In this document: positions 55,329 through 64,000 of the stretch, in pieces | Position numbering within the stretch: the stretch's first letter is position 1 | How the letters are laid out: the number at the start of each line of letters is the position of its first letter | Source of the DNA: JAPOXR01 sp963662395 | Lineage (GTDB): Bacteria; Pseudomonadota; Alphaproteobacteria; Rhodobacterales; Rhodobacteraceae | Direction of reading: 5' to 3' | DNA length: 64,000 bases | Assembly: GCA_963662395.1 (NCBI GenBank) | Contig: OY759511.1 | Coordinates: forward strand, 1,798,001 to 1,862,000 | The notes under the pieces: generated by a model | Told to the model about the DNA's origin: nothing | Database searches by the model: none | What the model saw: only the letters and a program-made list of their open reading frames with translations | Program-made: the position numbers and the translations under genes

Positions 55329-57071
55329 ATGAGAGCCAAGGAAAAACCGGCCCATATGTTGGGCAACCTTGCCGTTACCGGCATCCTGGCAATGGTCAGC
55401 GGGCTGATCTGCGCATTGGCGGCAATCCTGTTTGTCGAATCGATTTCGCTGATGAACACCCTGCTGCTGATTTCGGCCGACTCCCGGTCGGGAATGTCCG
55501 ACAGGCAGGACATCCTGGTTGGTGCCACCATCCTGGTTCCCATGCTCGGTGGTGTACTGGTCGGCATCCTGATTCGCCATCTCACCGTGAACGGCCGGCC
55601 GCACATGCCGCCGGAAGTCATCAAATCCGTCATGGGCGGCACGCCATTCCCCGGATTTCGCTCGGTCCTGGCATCGACCGTCGGCGCTGCGGCGGCACTC
55701 GGTTTCGGCGCATCGGTCGGCCAGTTCGGTCCGCTGGTGGTTTTCGGAGCGGCGATCGGCAAAGCGGTTTCGTCACTGCGAATCAAGGCGAAGACGCCAC
55801 TGCCGACGGTGATGACCTGCGGTGTCGCCGCCGCCATTTCGGCCGCATTCGGCGCGCCGCTCACCGGCCTGGTCTTCGCGCATGAGCTTGTCCTCAGAAA
55901 ATACTCTCTCAGGGCAATCATCCCGACCGCGATTGCCTCCGGTACCGGCTTCCTGGCCGGCGATGCCCTGCTTGACCGGCCGCCACTGATCCGGGTGTTG
56001 CCGGTCAACCTCATCCTGGGGCAGGAAATGCTGGCGCTGGTCCTGATCGGCGCGGCATCGGGCCTCGTGGCAATCATCTACATGCGCCTGATCATCGCCT
56101 GCGGCGAATTGTCCTCGCGGACCCCGGTGCCGCTCTGGCTGAAGACCGGATTGGCAGGGCTGGCGGTCGGATTGGCGGCGCTTTGGCTGCCGGATGTCCT
56201 CGGAGAGGGAATCACCGTCCTGAAATTCGCCGAGATCGAAGCTGCATTCGGCCCGGAACAGCTGGCCATGCTGATTGCAGCCAAGATTATCCTGACCGCG
56301 ATCTGCCTGGGGTTCGGGTTCCCGGGCGGAACCGTCGGCCCGGCCCTGCTGATCGGCATGCTGCTCGGAATCCTGAGCTGGAAAGCGTTCGGGACCATCG
56401 ACCTGGTCGGCAAGGCCAGCCTTGCCCTGTATGCAATCGGCGCCATGGCCGCGGTTGTGGGCTCGTCGATCGGCGTGCCGGTGGCGGCGGTGCTGCTGGT
56501 TTTCGAAGTCACCGGCAATCCTCTTCTGACCATGGCCGGGGCAGCCTCGGTAGCCGTTTCCTGCCTGGTGTCCAGGCAACTCTTCGCTCAGTCGGTGTTC
56601 GACGAGCAGATCAGGAGATCAGGGGTAGATCTTGCGAAGCTGGCGGAACGGGCAAGCCTGTCGGAGGTGATGTTGCGGGATTGCGAGTTCCCGGAGGTGC
56701 CGCGGTGCAATGGCAGCCAGACCATTGCCGAATTCCTGGACCGGTATCCGGATTATGGCTGGGGGCAGGTCCCGGTTGTCGATGATGACGGCCGGTTTCT
56801 CGGACTGGCCCCTGCGGACACACAGGTCCGGAAGCCGGCATCCGGGATTGCCACCCTGCCCGACCGGTTTCTTGCCGAATCGGCCACGCAGGCCGATGTC
56901 TCCGATCTGCTGGACTCCTTCGAAGACGAGTTGGTGCCGGTGCTGGACGATGACGGCCATCTTCTGGTCTCGGCCATCGACCGGGAGGCGCTTGCCAGGT
57001 CATGCAGCGAGGCCGCCGACCTGCACCGGGCAGGCGCCTACCATACATTGTTCGCACGGGTCCGGTCGTAG
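55329..57071 (+). CDS. ClC family chloride channel/transporter with C-terminal CBS-like domain
   Basis: A 580-residue ClC protein with about ten or more membrane segments in residues 15-430 and a cytosolic CBS-like region (about 450-570; FLDRYPDYGWGQVPVVDDDG). Motifs differ from the classic transporter. In place of GREGP the selectivity segment reads SVGQFGPLVVFGAAIG, so the gating Glu is Phe (residue 133). In place of GxFAP it reads FGFPGGTVGPALLIG. Loss of the gating Glu suggests a passive channel or a distinct subfamily, which I infer from ClC biochemistry; similar GQ-aromatic-GP forms may be common in Alphaproteobacteria. Confidence 0.87.
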   Translation: MRAKEKPAHMLGNLAVTGILAMVSGLICALAAILFVESISLMNTLLLISADSRSGMSDRQDILVGATILVPMLGGVLVGILIRHLTVNGRPHMPPEVIKSVMGGTPFPGFRSVLASTVGAAAALGFGASVGQFGPLVVFGAAIGKAVSSLRIKAKTPLPTVMTCGVAAAISAAFGAPLTGLVFAHELVLRKYSLRAIIPTAIASGTGFLAGDALLDRPPLIRVLPVNLILGQEMLALVLIGAASGLVAIIYMRLIIACGELSSRTPVPLWLKTGLAGLAVGLAALWLPDVLGEGITVLKFAEIEAAFGPEQLAMLIAAKIILTAICLGFGFPGGTVGPALLIGMLLGILSWKAFGTIDLVGKASLALYAIGAMAAVVGSSIGVPVAAVLLVFEVTGNPLLTMAGAASVAVSCLVSRQLFAQSVFDEQIRRSGVDLAKLAERASLSEVMLRDCEFPEVPRCNGSQTIAEFLDRYPDYGWGQVPVVDDDGRFLGLAPADTQVRKPASGIATLPDRFLAESATQADVSDLLDSFEDELVPVLDDDGHLLVSAIDREALARSCSEAADLHRAGAYHTLFARVRS

Positions 57072-57098
57072 GGTGGGCCGGCGCGGCGATGCCACCGG

Positions 57099-58367
57099 TC
57101 ACTGCTGTCTGATGATGATGGCCCGAAAATCGTTGACATTGGTTCCGGTCGGACCGGTTTCGAACAGGGCATCGATCGCCTCGAATGCAAGATAGGAATC
57201 GTTCCGATGGAGAAGGGTTGCCGCGTTCAATCCGCATTTCGAGATTTCCGCGACCGTTGTGCCACTGGCCACTGCACCGGCATTGGTTTCGGTCCCGTCA
57301 ATGCCGTCGGTATCGGCCGCAAGGGCGGTGATCCCCGGCAAGCCGTCAATGGCCAGCGCCAATGACAGCAGGAATTCCGAGTTCCGGCCTCCCCGCCCCT
57401 TCCTGGCGAGAGTGACGGTTGTCTCTCCGCCGGACAGCAACACCACCGGCTTGCTGAAGGGCTGGTCGTGCACGGCGATTTCCCGGGCAATTGCCGCCAT
57501 GACCCTTCCGGCCTCCCGGGCTTCCCCCTCGATCGAATCGGAAAGGATGACCGGCTCGAGGCCGAATTCCCTGGCTGCCCCGGCCGCGGCAACGAGCGAC
57601 ATGCGGGCGGAGGCAATGATGTGGACCTCGTGGGCGGCAAATGCCGGGTGATCCGGCATCGGCGGCGGGTCTGCCCGGCTCCTGACATGGCCACGTGTCT
57701 GCCCGGTTGCCCCGACCTGGTACCGGTCCAGGTATTCCAGGGCCTCGTCGGCCCCGTTCAAGTCGGGGATGGTGGGACCCGAAGCCACCTGGGCAGGATC
57801 GTCTCCCGGAACATCGGACAGGACATAGGTCACGACCCGGGCGGGAGCGGCAGCAAGAGCAAGACGGCCGCCCTTGATGGATGACACCTGTTTCCGGATG
57901 GCATTCATGGCCGAAATCGGCGCGCCCGAGGCAAGCAGGGCCTGGTTGAGGATGACTTCATCCTCCAGCGACATCCCTGCCGGTGGCAGGGGCAGCAGGG
58001 CCGAGCCGCCGCCCGATACCAGGGCAATGACCAGGTCGTCGGCCCCCAGACCCGAGACCAAGCTGACCAGGCGTCGGGCCGCCACCAGCCCGTTGTGGTC
58101 CGGGACCGGGTGCGATGCTTCCAGAACCTCGATGGTCCGGCAATCCTGCCTGAACCCGTAGGGAACCACGACCACCCCCCTGAGCGGGCCGTTCCAGCTG
58201 CGCTCCAGCTCGCTGGCCATGCGGGCCGCCGCCTTGCCTGCGCCGACCACGATGCAGGGGGAGCTGCGGGCCGCCGGCAGGTTGCGCGCAAGCGCTGCGC
58301 CCGGGTCGGCCGCTTGCACCGCCCGCCGGAACAGTTCATTCAGTACTGCAATATCGCTGGTCATCAT
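57099..58367 (-). CDS. Glycerate kinase / hydroxypyruvate reductase family (DUF4147/MOFRL)
   Basis: A 422-residue protein of the GckA/TtuD type. The N-terminal DUF4147 domain has CIVVGAGKAAARMASELE and LVIALVSGGGSALLPLPP, then MNAIRKQVSSIKGGRLA. The C-terminal MOFRL domain has VVLLSGGETTVTLARKGRGG, ALAADTDGIDGTETNAGAV and GTNVNDFRAI. It phosphorylates D-glycerate to 2-phosphoglycerate. GAGG seven bases before ATG 58367 supports that start; ATG 58364 is the next codon. It converges on the ClC gene. Confidence 0.88.
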   Translation of the reverse strand: MMTSDIAVLNELFRRAVQAADPGAALARNLPAARSSPCIVVGAGKAAARMASELERSWNGPLRGVVVVPYGFRQDCRTIEVLEASHPVPDHNGLVAARRLVSLVSGLGADDLVIALVSGGGSALLPLPPAGMSLEDEVILNQALLASGAPISAMNAIRKQVSSIKGGRLALAAAPARVVTYVLSDVPGDDPAQVASGPTIPDLNGADEALEYLDRYQVGATGQTRGHVRSRADPPPMPDHPAFAAHEVHIIASARMSLVAAAGAAREFGLEPVILSDSIEGEAREAGRVMAAIAREIAVHDQPFSKPVVLLSGGETTVTLARKGRGGRNSEFLLSLALAIDGLPGITALAADTDGIDGTETNAGAVASGTTVAEISKCGLNAATLLHRNDSYLAFEAIDALFETGPTGTNVNDFRAIIIRQQ

Positions 58368-58527
58368 GCGGCCGCCTCGTGGGACACTTGATGTTTCGCT
58401 GGAAGACCACAAATCCCGTGCAGGATAGCGAACGGGCAGGTTTAATCAAATCCTGGCAATGCCGGACCGGCCTCCTGCATGCCACCAACCGTGCGGGACG
58501 GCCTTGGCCGGCAATGGAGGTTTCGAG

Positions 58528-59685
58528 ATGGGGTTGACGACACCGGCATCCACGTGGAGCGGCGAGGACCATGACATGTTCGTCGATGCCGTGCGGCGGT
58601 TCTACAGCCGTGAACTGGTTCCGAACATGGAGAGGTGGACGTCCGGCGGTATCGTCGACCGCGACTTCTGGAACAAGGCAGGCGATGCCGGCCTGATGGG
58701 AGGTTCGGTTCCCGAGGAGTATGGCGGGAGCGGTGGCGGTCTCGGCTTCGATTCCATCGTGCTCTACGAGCAGGGCGCCTGCGGCGACATGAGCTGGGGA
58801 TTCGGCATCCAGTCCATCGTCATTCACTACATCCTGAAATATGGCTCTCATGAACAGAAGTCGAAATGGCTGCCGCCCCTGGTGTCGGGCGACATGGTCG
58901 GGGCGCTGGCGATGTCCGAACCGGGTTGTGGGTCGGATGTGCAATCCATCACCACAACGGCATTTCCCGATGGCAACCAGTACCGGCTGAACGGGTCCAA
59001 GACCTTCATCACCAACGGGATGACTGCCGATCTGGTCATTGTTGCAGCAAGGACCGACCGCGGCAGTGGCGCCAGGGGCATTTCACTGGTTGTCGTCGAA
59101 GCCGGGTCAACCGACGGATTTCGCCGCGGCCGCAACCTGGAAAAGATGGGTTTGCATGGAAATGACACCGCCGAGCTGTTCTTCGACAACGCCGCGGTTC
59201 CGCTGACCAACCTGCTCGGCGACGAGGAAGGCCAGGGATTCTACCAGCTGATGAAGCAGCTTCCCTGGGAACGGCTCCTGATCGCCATCACCGCGCTGGG
59301 AACCATGGACCTGGCGGTCACGTCAACCACCGGGTATGTCAGGCAGCGCAAGGCCTTCGGGCAGCGCATCATGGATTTCCAGAACACTCGCTTCAAGCTC
59401 GCCGAAGCCAAGACGAAATGCGAGCTGCTGCGGTCCTTCGTCAATGATTGCATCACCCGGATCGAGGCGGAACAGCTTGATCCGGCAACCGCGTCCATGG
59501 CCAAATACTGGGGGAGCCAGGCCCAGAACGAGGTCATGAATGAATGCCTGCAGCTGCATGGTGGTTATGGCTACATGGCCGAGTTCCAGATTTCGCGCCT
59601 GTACACCGACGCCCGAGTGCAGATGATCTATGGCGGCACCAATGAAATCATGAAGGAGCTGATCGCCCGCTCGCTCGATGATTGA
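58528..59685 (+). CDS. Acyl-CoA dehydrogenase family protein
   Basis: A 385-residue flavoprotein of normal length. It has ALAMSEPGCGSDVQSITTTA (ACAD signature 1), RQRKAFGQRIMDFQNTRFKL, and the C-terminal QLHGGYGYMAEFQISRLYTD with YGGTNEIMKELIARS, where the Glu of GTNEIM is the catalytic base. It introduces a trans-2 double bond into an acyl-CoA and passes electrons to ETF. Specificity is not deducible. It is divergent from the glycerate kinase gene. Confidence 0.92.
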   Translation: MGLTTPASTWSGEDHDMFVDAVRRFYSRELVPNMERWTSGGIVDRDFWNKAGDAGLMGGSVPEEYGGSGGGLGFDSIVLYEQGACGDMSWGFGIQSIVIHYILKYGSHEQKSKWLPPLVSGDMVGALAMSEPGCGSDVQSITTTAFPDGNQYRLNGSKTFITNGMTADLVIVAARTDRGSGARGISLVVVEAGSTDGFRRGRNLEKMGLHGNDTAELFFDNAAVPLTNLLGDEEGQGFYQLMKQLPWERLLIAITALGTMDLAVTSTTGYVRQRKAFGQRIMDFQNTRFKLAEAKTKCELLRSFVNDCITRIEAEQLDPATASMAKYWGSQAQNEVMNECLQLHGGYGYMAEFQISRLYTDARVQMIYGGTNEIMKELIARSLDD

Positions 59686-59707
59686 TCAACCCGGCGTCAG
59701 TCCGGTT

Positions 59708-61087
59708 TCAGAATTCCTTCACCCGGCGGCTGAACAGCCCGCCGATTTCCCGGTTTGCCACAGACCAGGTTATGCGCAATGCCAGCAGAAATCCGGTGAA
59801 GACGCTGGCAGCGATCCCGAACCAGACACCCCAGCTTCCCCAGTCCAGCAGGATGACAAAGATGGCGCAAAACACCGCGATGCCGAATCCCTGCCGGTAG
59901 ATTCCGATCCACAGCGTGTACATCGGCCGCTTGAATGCCTGCAGCAGGGAATTCATCGCGAACAGCAGAATGTAGATCGGCAGCAGAAACCCGTCGACAT
60001 TCAGATAGTCTCCGCCAAGCCTGACCACCTCCGGGTCGGAGGTGAACAGGCTGACCGCCGGACGGGCCGCGAACCATAGCAGCAACGATCCAGCCAGCAT
60101 GAGCGCGAAACCGGCCTTGCAGCAGAATGTGAAGGCCTCCCGCACCCGGTCATACTCGACGGCACCGAAATTCTGTGCCGCGATCGGCAACAGGGCGATG
60201 GTCAGTCCGAATCCGGGCAAGAGCAGCATCTGCTCGATTCGCAGCCCGACCCCGTAGGCGGCAATTGCTTCCGGGCCGAAGGGCTTCAGGTAGAGCTGGG
60301 TGACATAGGCGCCGATCAGCATGACAATCATCGCCGAACTGGCCGGAAATGCCATGGCGGTGATTTCCCGGAAGCGGATTGCCCTTGGCCGGTAATCGAC
60401 CGGCCGTTGCCCGGACATCAGGCTGGACCGGTAGACCCGCCAGAGAATGTAGATCATGACCCCGGTCTGGGAGGTCAGGGTCGACAGGGCAATTCCGTTG
60501 AATCCGATCCCCGGCAACAGCCCCGGCACGCCGAAGATCATCAACGGGTTGAGCACGACATTGGCAAAGAATGCGGCGATCTGCGCCCGCTGCATCGACA
60601 CCGCGTCACCCTGGGCACCCAGGATGCCATTGGCCGCAAATGCGATCAGGAATGCCGGCGTGGCCAGCAGCAGAACGTCAAGATAGGCGATGGCCAGGTC
60701 GCGGAACTCGCCAGGCTCGGACACGGCCCCTATCAGCGCCGGCGACAACAGGTAGCCGAGGATTGTCAATACCACCGACGCCATCGCGGCATAGCTCAGC
60801 CCCTGGCAGGCGGTGATCCTCGCCCGTCGCCGGCGACCGGCACCAAGGGCATTTCCGACCAGCGCTCCCATGGCGGCATTGACGCCGATGCCGACGCATA
60901 CCAGCAGAAAGAAGATCTGGAAGGAGATGCCCAGCCCGGCAAGCGCTTCCGTCGAGATGAGTCCGGCAAAATAGCTGTCGACGACATTGTAGAGCGTCGT
61001 GAACACCATTCCGATGGCCGTGGGCAGTGCCATCCGCCGGAAATGCCCCGGAATGGATCCGGTGGTCAGCTCCCCCCTGCTCAGCAT
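59708..61087 (-). CDS. MATE family efflux transporter
   Basis: A 459-residue transporter with about 12 membrane segments. FRRMALPTAIGMVFTTLYNV followed by VDSYFAGLISTEALAGLGIS and, at the start of the second half, FREITAMAFPASSAMIVMLI, then YVTQLYLKPFGPEAIAAYGV, are the paired MATE motifs. It exports cations, drugs or similar compounds with a proton or sodium gradient. ATG 61087 is preferred; the open frame upstream of it is not conserved-looking. It converges on the acyl-CoA dehydrogenase gene. Confidence 0.9.
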   Translation of the reverse strand: MLSRGELTTGSIPGHFRRMALPTAIGMVFTTLYNVVDSYFAGLISTEALAGLGISFQIFFLLVCVGIGVNAAMGALVGNALGAGRRRRARITACQGLSYAAMASVVLTILGYLLSPALIGAVSEPGEFRDLAIAYLDVLLLATPAFLIAFAANGILGAQGDAVSMQRAQIAAFFANVVLNPLMIFGVPGLLPGIGFNGIALSTLTSQTGVMIYILWRVYRSSLMSGQRPVDYRPRAIRFREITAMAFPASSAMIVMLIGAYVTQLYLKPFGPEAIAAYGVGLRIEQMLLLPGFGLTIALLPIAAQNFGAVEYDRVREAFTFCCKAGFALMLAGSLLLWFAARPAVSLFTSDPEVVRLGGDYLNVDGFLLPIYILLFAMNSLLQAFKRPMYTLWIGIYRQGFGIAVFCAIFVILLDWGSWGVWFGIAASVFTGFLLALRITWSVANREIGGLFSRRVKEF

Positions 61088-61163
61088 CCGACGGAAGCCC
61101 TGCCGGCAAGCCCGGGATCGCGGCCGCCCATGCGCGGCCTGCCCGCTCCGGATCTCCTGCCCA

Positions 61164-61805
61164 CTAACCGGCCAGCCCGGCTGGGCGCATGAAGCGGAAA
61201 TCGCAACCTGTATCCGCCTGCATGATTTCCCGGACATGGAGCTGGCCATACCCCCTGCCGGCGTCCTCATCCTTGCTGCTGCGCTCGAGCATTACGCGCC
61301 GGGATGCCAGTTCGCGGTCATCCACCACCAAATCCAGCCGGAGCCGGGCCATCGAGAGCCGGACACGATCGCCATTCCTGACCAGCGCCGGCGGCCCCCC
61401 GATGGCTGCTTCCGGTGCCACGTGAAGGATGACGGTTCCGAAAGCGGTGCCGGACATCCGGGCATGCGATATCCACCCCATGTCGCCAACTCTTTCCTGA
61501 GCCGGCTTTTCCGGTATCGGCAGATATCCGACCTCCGGCATCGCGGATTGACTGGCTGGCCCGGCATTGCGCATCACCAGGAAATCATCAGGCCCGACAT
61601 CGAGTTGCGGGTCGTCGATCCTTGCCGCCACATCGTCCGGAGAGTCGAACACCACGGCCCGGTCCTCCTTGTACCCCATTGACTTGGCGAAGGAGGTCCG
61701 CAGGTATTTCGAGAGCTCCGGATCGCTGTAACTGGTCAGCTGCCCTGCAGGGCCGTGTCTGTGTCGGGGCATCTCGGAATCCTGGTCACTTCGCCGCACG
61801 GGCAT
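61164..61805 (-). pseudogene. IlvD/Edd family dehydratase, C-terminal fragment
   Basis: About 190 residues match the C-terminal domain of dihydroxy-acid/sugar-acid dehydratases: RAVVFDSPDDVAARIDDPQL, DDFLVMRNAGPASQSAMPEV, DMGWISHARMSGTAFGTVIL and HVAPEAAIGGPPALVRNGDR, and a terminal YGQLHVREIMQADTGCDF. The N-terminal about 370 residues, with the Fe-S Cys ligands, are missing and no start signal is seen. It is a non-functional remnant, just upstream of the MATE gene. Confidence 0.8.
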
Positions 61806-61995
61806 GTGAATGCCGGGCAGTACATATACGCAATGGGACGCGATTCAAATTTCGTGTCCCGGAAGCCGGCACATCACGCCCCTGGATCTGTCAATCCATC
61901 GGACCGGGCTCTGTCTTCTCTTCCCGGCGCGTTGCCATCCCGGTCCCCTCCAATTCGCCAATGGAAATGACGGCATGGGGCAGGAACTGATGCCT

Positions 61996-62565
61996 TCACG
62001 GAGTTGCTGCTTTTCCCAAAACCTGTCTTCCGGTCACGCGAGGAGCTCCGGTCAAGTGAAATTCCAACTCTTCAGGTGCCGATCCAAACCGGTTGAGATC
62101 GCCTGCTCCCCGCCGACACATCCTGCAGCCCTGCACGCACTCGACCGCCGACCACGGACTGCCCTCCTCGAGCGGCGGCAATGCGACGGCGACATCGGTG
62201 CGGGCGAAATCTGTTCCCTTGAACAGCAAGGGCTCGCCCGTCGCTTCGGCAAGAGCATAGGCGAAGCAGTCGCCGAAATTCAGCGCCGCCGGATGGTTGC
62301 CCTTTCCGAATCGCCGCCAGGCGCGCCGTGCGGCGATCGCGTGTTCAGCAGTGACCGCGACGAATTCGACGGAGGCCTTCTCCAGAAACGTGTCGAGCGC
62401 CTGACCGGCCGCCGCGTCGCCTCGCCCCTCGACCACCATCGCCGCTTCAAGCAGCGCGACGGCAGACATTCGGCGCGGCCACGCCGCCGCGATCGCGTTT
62501 TCGTAGCACTCCGTGTCAGCGTCGCCGAACAGTATGGCAAGGACGGCCGAGGTGTCGATGATCAC
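61996..62565 (-). CDS. vapC: PIN-domain toxin VapC with unusual C-terminal extension
   Basis: The first about 130 residues are a VapC RNase: MIIDTSAVLAILFGD (first Asp), SAVALLEAAMVVEG (Glu), NFGDCFAYALAEATG (Asp) and LLFKGTDFARTDV (Asp); all four acidic positions are kept. The frame then continues for about 57 residues (to GRQVLGKAATP) that are not part of the family, suggesting a loss of the normal stop. ATG 62565 overlaps the vapB stop by four bases. It probably cleaves tRNA or another RNA when VapB is degraded. Confidence 0.85.
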   Translation of the reverse strand: MIIDTSAVLAILFGDADTECYENAIAAAWPRRMSAVALLEAAMVVEGRGDAAAGQALDTFLEKASVEFVAVTAEHAIAARRAWRRFGKGNHPAALNFGDCFAYALAEATGEPLLFKGTDFARTDVAVALPPLEEGSPWSAVECVQGCRMCRRGAGDLNRFGSAPEELEFHLTGAPRVTGRQVLGKAATP

Positions 62566-62819
62566 CCGGGCAGGCCCCGCTCGTCATAGAGCAGGTCTCC
62601 ATGCTCGACCGCGGACGGCCCGGGTCTCAGGAGGCCAGCGCAGTGCTGTCCGATCGCGTGAAGTTCCCGGGCCAGGGTATCCGCGCGCCGGAGTTGTCGC
62701 TCCCGTTCCAGACGCTCGCGCAGCGCGGCGGTAATTGCACCGGTCAAGGTATCGCCGGTCAATTCGGCAACTTCCCGCGCCAGCCGGCACGTTTCGTCGT
62801 TCTTGATATTCAGGCCCAT
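62562..62819 (-). CDS. vapB: VapB-type antitoxin
   Basis: An 85-residue antitoxin of the PSK/Rv0623 type. GLNIKNDETCRLAREVAELT followed by LTGAITAALRERLERERQL is the DNA-binding helix region, and the C-terminal part (DTLARELHAIGQHCAGLL, ending YDERGLPG) contacts VapC. ATG 62819 is chosen over longer open codons because it starts the conserved part. It should neutralise VapC and repress its own operon. Confidence 0.87.
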   Translation of the reverse strand: MGLNIKNDETCRLAREVAELTGDTLTGAITAALRERLERERQLRRADTLARELHAIGQHCAGLLRPGPSAVEHGDLLYDERGLPG

Positions 62820-63282
62820 CGCACTCTCGGTAGAACATTGTAGACTATTATACCCTAGGGGCCATCGAAGACGAACGCAATGCAGGAAGCAGTTGCGGGT
62901 ACGGCCAACTACAGAATTTGACGCATGCAGCCGCCCGAATTTCATCCATTGCAGCCGCCCCTCGAGATGGCTGTCCCTGGTTCGACCATGGACACCGGCC
63001 CTCTTTCCGGATCCCGGCGATCAATCCGGGGGGTATGGATTGGCACGGAAGAGGCTGGCGCTGCCAATAGTGAAGAAGGTTCCGAGGTCGCATCGAACTG
63101 TTGCCAATCCCCGCCACCGCCCGCCGTCCGGCGCCGAGGGTATGATAGCGCATTGTAATGGTTGATGTTCTTCTCTCCTCTCCGACCTCCGAACCCTTGA
63201 CTTGCAGCCAGCCATCGCCTTCGATCGCCCCCGATTTGATGTCGCCCGTATGCGGTTTGATGACCGATATGCGGGCATTTCG
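62820..63282. other. vapB upstream region and spacer to the integrase remnant
   Basis: About 460 bases. The first 50 (ACATTGTAGACTATTATACC) are AT-rich and should hold the vapBC promoter on the minus strand. TATGATAGCGCA at about 63139 also occurs at about 6637, next to IS5 copy 1. No gene is seen. Confidence 0.4.
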
Positions 63283-63982
63283 GGACGGAGCACCCTCAGG
63301 CTGACCAAGCGGATTGCGGACGGGCTGAAGCCCGGCGGCAAGGACGCCGTCTTCCGGGACCGCGACCTCGCCGGCTTCGGCGTTCGCGTCCATGCGACCG
63401 GTCGCAAGCTCCACATCGTCCGGTCGAGGGGGCCCGAAGCCGCCGTCGCCGATCCGGCGGAACCCTGTCCGAAGGACCATGTCGCCGCTCGCTGCAAGCC
63501 GGGGACGGCGAGGAACTGCCGCATGTCCATCGAGTGTCATTTCCTGCCGGCGGCGGCCAACCAGGCGATACGGGCGCTCTCGAAGATGCTCTCGCCGGCC
63601 GGGAGCCGGGAGATGCACCCGCCCGGGCGCAACCCGTGTCGGCATGTCCGCCAGTACCGCGACATACCCGCGAGCGCTTCCTGACGGCGGACGGGTTCCG
63701 GCGCATCGGCGATGTGCTGAAGACCTTCGAGGCCGATGGCTCGATGAGGCCGATGGCCATCGCGGCGATCCGCCTCCTGATGCCGACCGGTTGCCGCAAG
63801 GGCGAGATCCTGACCCTGCACCGGGACGGCATCGAGCGGGAGGACGGCGTCCCCTGGGTGCCCAGGGGCGCGAAACCGAAGAGCCGTCCGGCCTGCCGGT
63901 CATCGGGCGCCTGCTCGGCCATGCCCGGGCCGGCACCACCGCCAAATACGCCCACCTGGTGCGCGACGCCGGGGCGGCGTGA
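63283..63982 (+). pseudogene. Tyrosine site-specific integrase, frame-broken
   Basis: The N-terminal arm-binding domain is readable in one frame (RLTKRIADGLKPGGKDAVFR, then GFGVRVHATGRKLHIVRSRG). The start of the catalytic domain is in a second frame (LTADGFRRIGDVLKTFEADG, AIAAIRLLMPTGCRKGEI, with the first catalytic Arg). The end is in a third (VIGRLLGHARAGTTAKYAHL, with the nucleophile Tyr). Frameshifts and a lost middle make it inactive. Its presence beside vapBC suggests an old integrated element ending near here. Confidence 0.75.
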
Positions 63983-64000
63983 GGGGATCTGCGATGCGGC

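Noticed and set aside
6634..63150. TATGATAGCGCA shared at about 6637 and 63139 as an attachment core
   Set aside because: A 12-base match between two IS-rich places is too weak without integrase-specific context.
1..64000. tRNA genes or CRISPR arrays
   Set aside because: I scanned for T-loop-like sequences and regularly spaced repeats and saw none; short or divergent ones could be missed by eye.

Overview
The window looks like a piece of the chromosome of a GC-rich, IS-laden alphaproteobacterium. The best taxonomic anchor is the minus-strand run miaB-phoH-ybeY-corC-lnt-metK-trmB (45.8-38.3 kb), an order typical of Alphaproteobacteria. Family-level placement is not possible by eye. The housekeeping block is intact, while the rest is a patchwork of catabolic operons, decayed insertion sequences, gene fragments (aroA, ilvD) and defence-like genes.

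Layout. 0-5.2 kb: a tightly packed plus-strand catabolic operon with a LacI-type regulator inside it (HisD-like dehydrogenase end, SDR, LacI, SnoaL-like, double cupin, MetE-like). 5.2-14.1 kb: an IS graveyard (IS256, IS5, IS630 and IS1182 types) carrying a GST gene, a lone Rieske oxygenase and a small GIY-YIG gene. 14.4-21.7 kb: the most interesting locus, a coupled two-gene minus-strand operon of low GC lying between IS copies. It encodes a 2027-residue protein with a clear P-loop ATPase module and a 404-residue partner with a degenerate P-loop-like region and a C-terminal HEPN-type R-N-x3-H motif. I do not recognise it as a named system; it is the main candidate for an undescribed defence module. 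22.3-23.3 kb: an IS110-type transposase decayed by missense.

23.4-28.6 kb: a homoprotocatechuate meta-cleavage cluster (hpaF-E-D-G-H) with divergent hpaR, cut off before any aldolase gene. 28.8-30.3 kb: a pseudogenised RloA/RloB-like ATPase pair, followed on the other strand by a GIY-YIG-like gene. 31.4-37.3 kb: a tripartite tricarboxylate transporter (tctC, a stem-loop, tctB, tctA), an aldehyde dehydrogenase and a UPF0261/Tm-1-like protein, probably one uptake-and-catabolism unit. 37.4-38.3 kb: an aroA fragment. 38.3-47.4 kb: the housekeeping block and an MFS exporter.

47.8-54.3 kb: nested IS remnants (ISAs1, IS701, two IS5 copies, IS110) around a low-GC three-gene cassette headed by a TIGR04255-like protein. 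54.4-61.1 kb: intact metabolism and transport genes (HAD dehalogenase, ClC, glycerate kinase family, acyl-CoA dehydrogenase, MATE). 61.2-64 kb: an ilvD fragment, a vapBC pair and a broken tyrosine integrase, resembling the edge of a genomic island.

All coordinates, identities and family calls come from reading the sequence and from remembered family motifs. No database search was run. No tRNA, rRNA or CRISPR array was seen.
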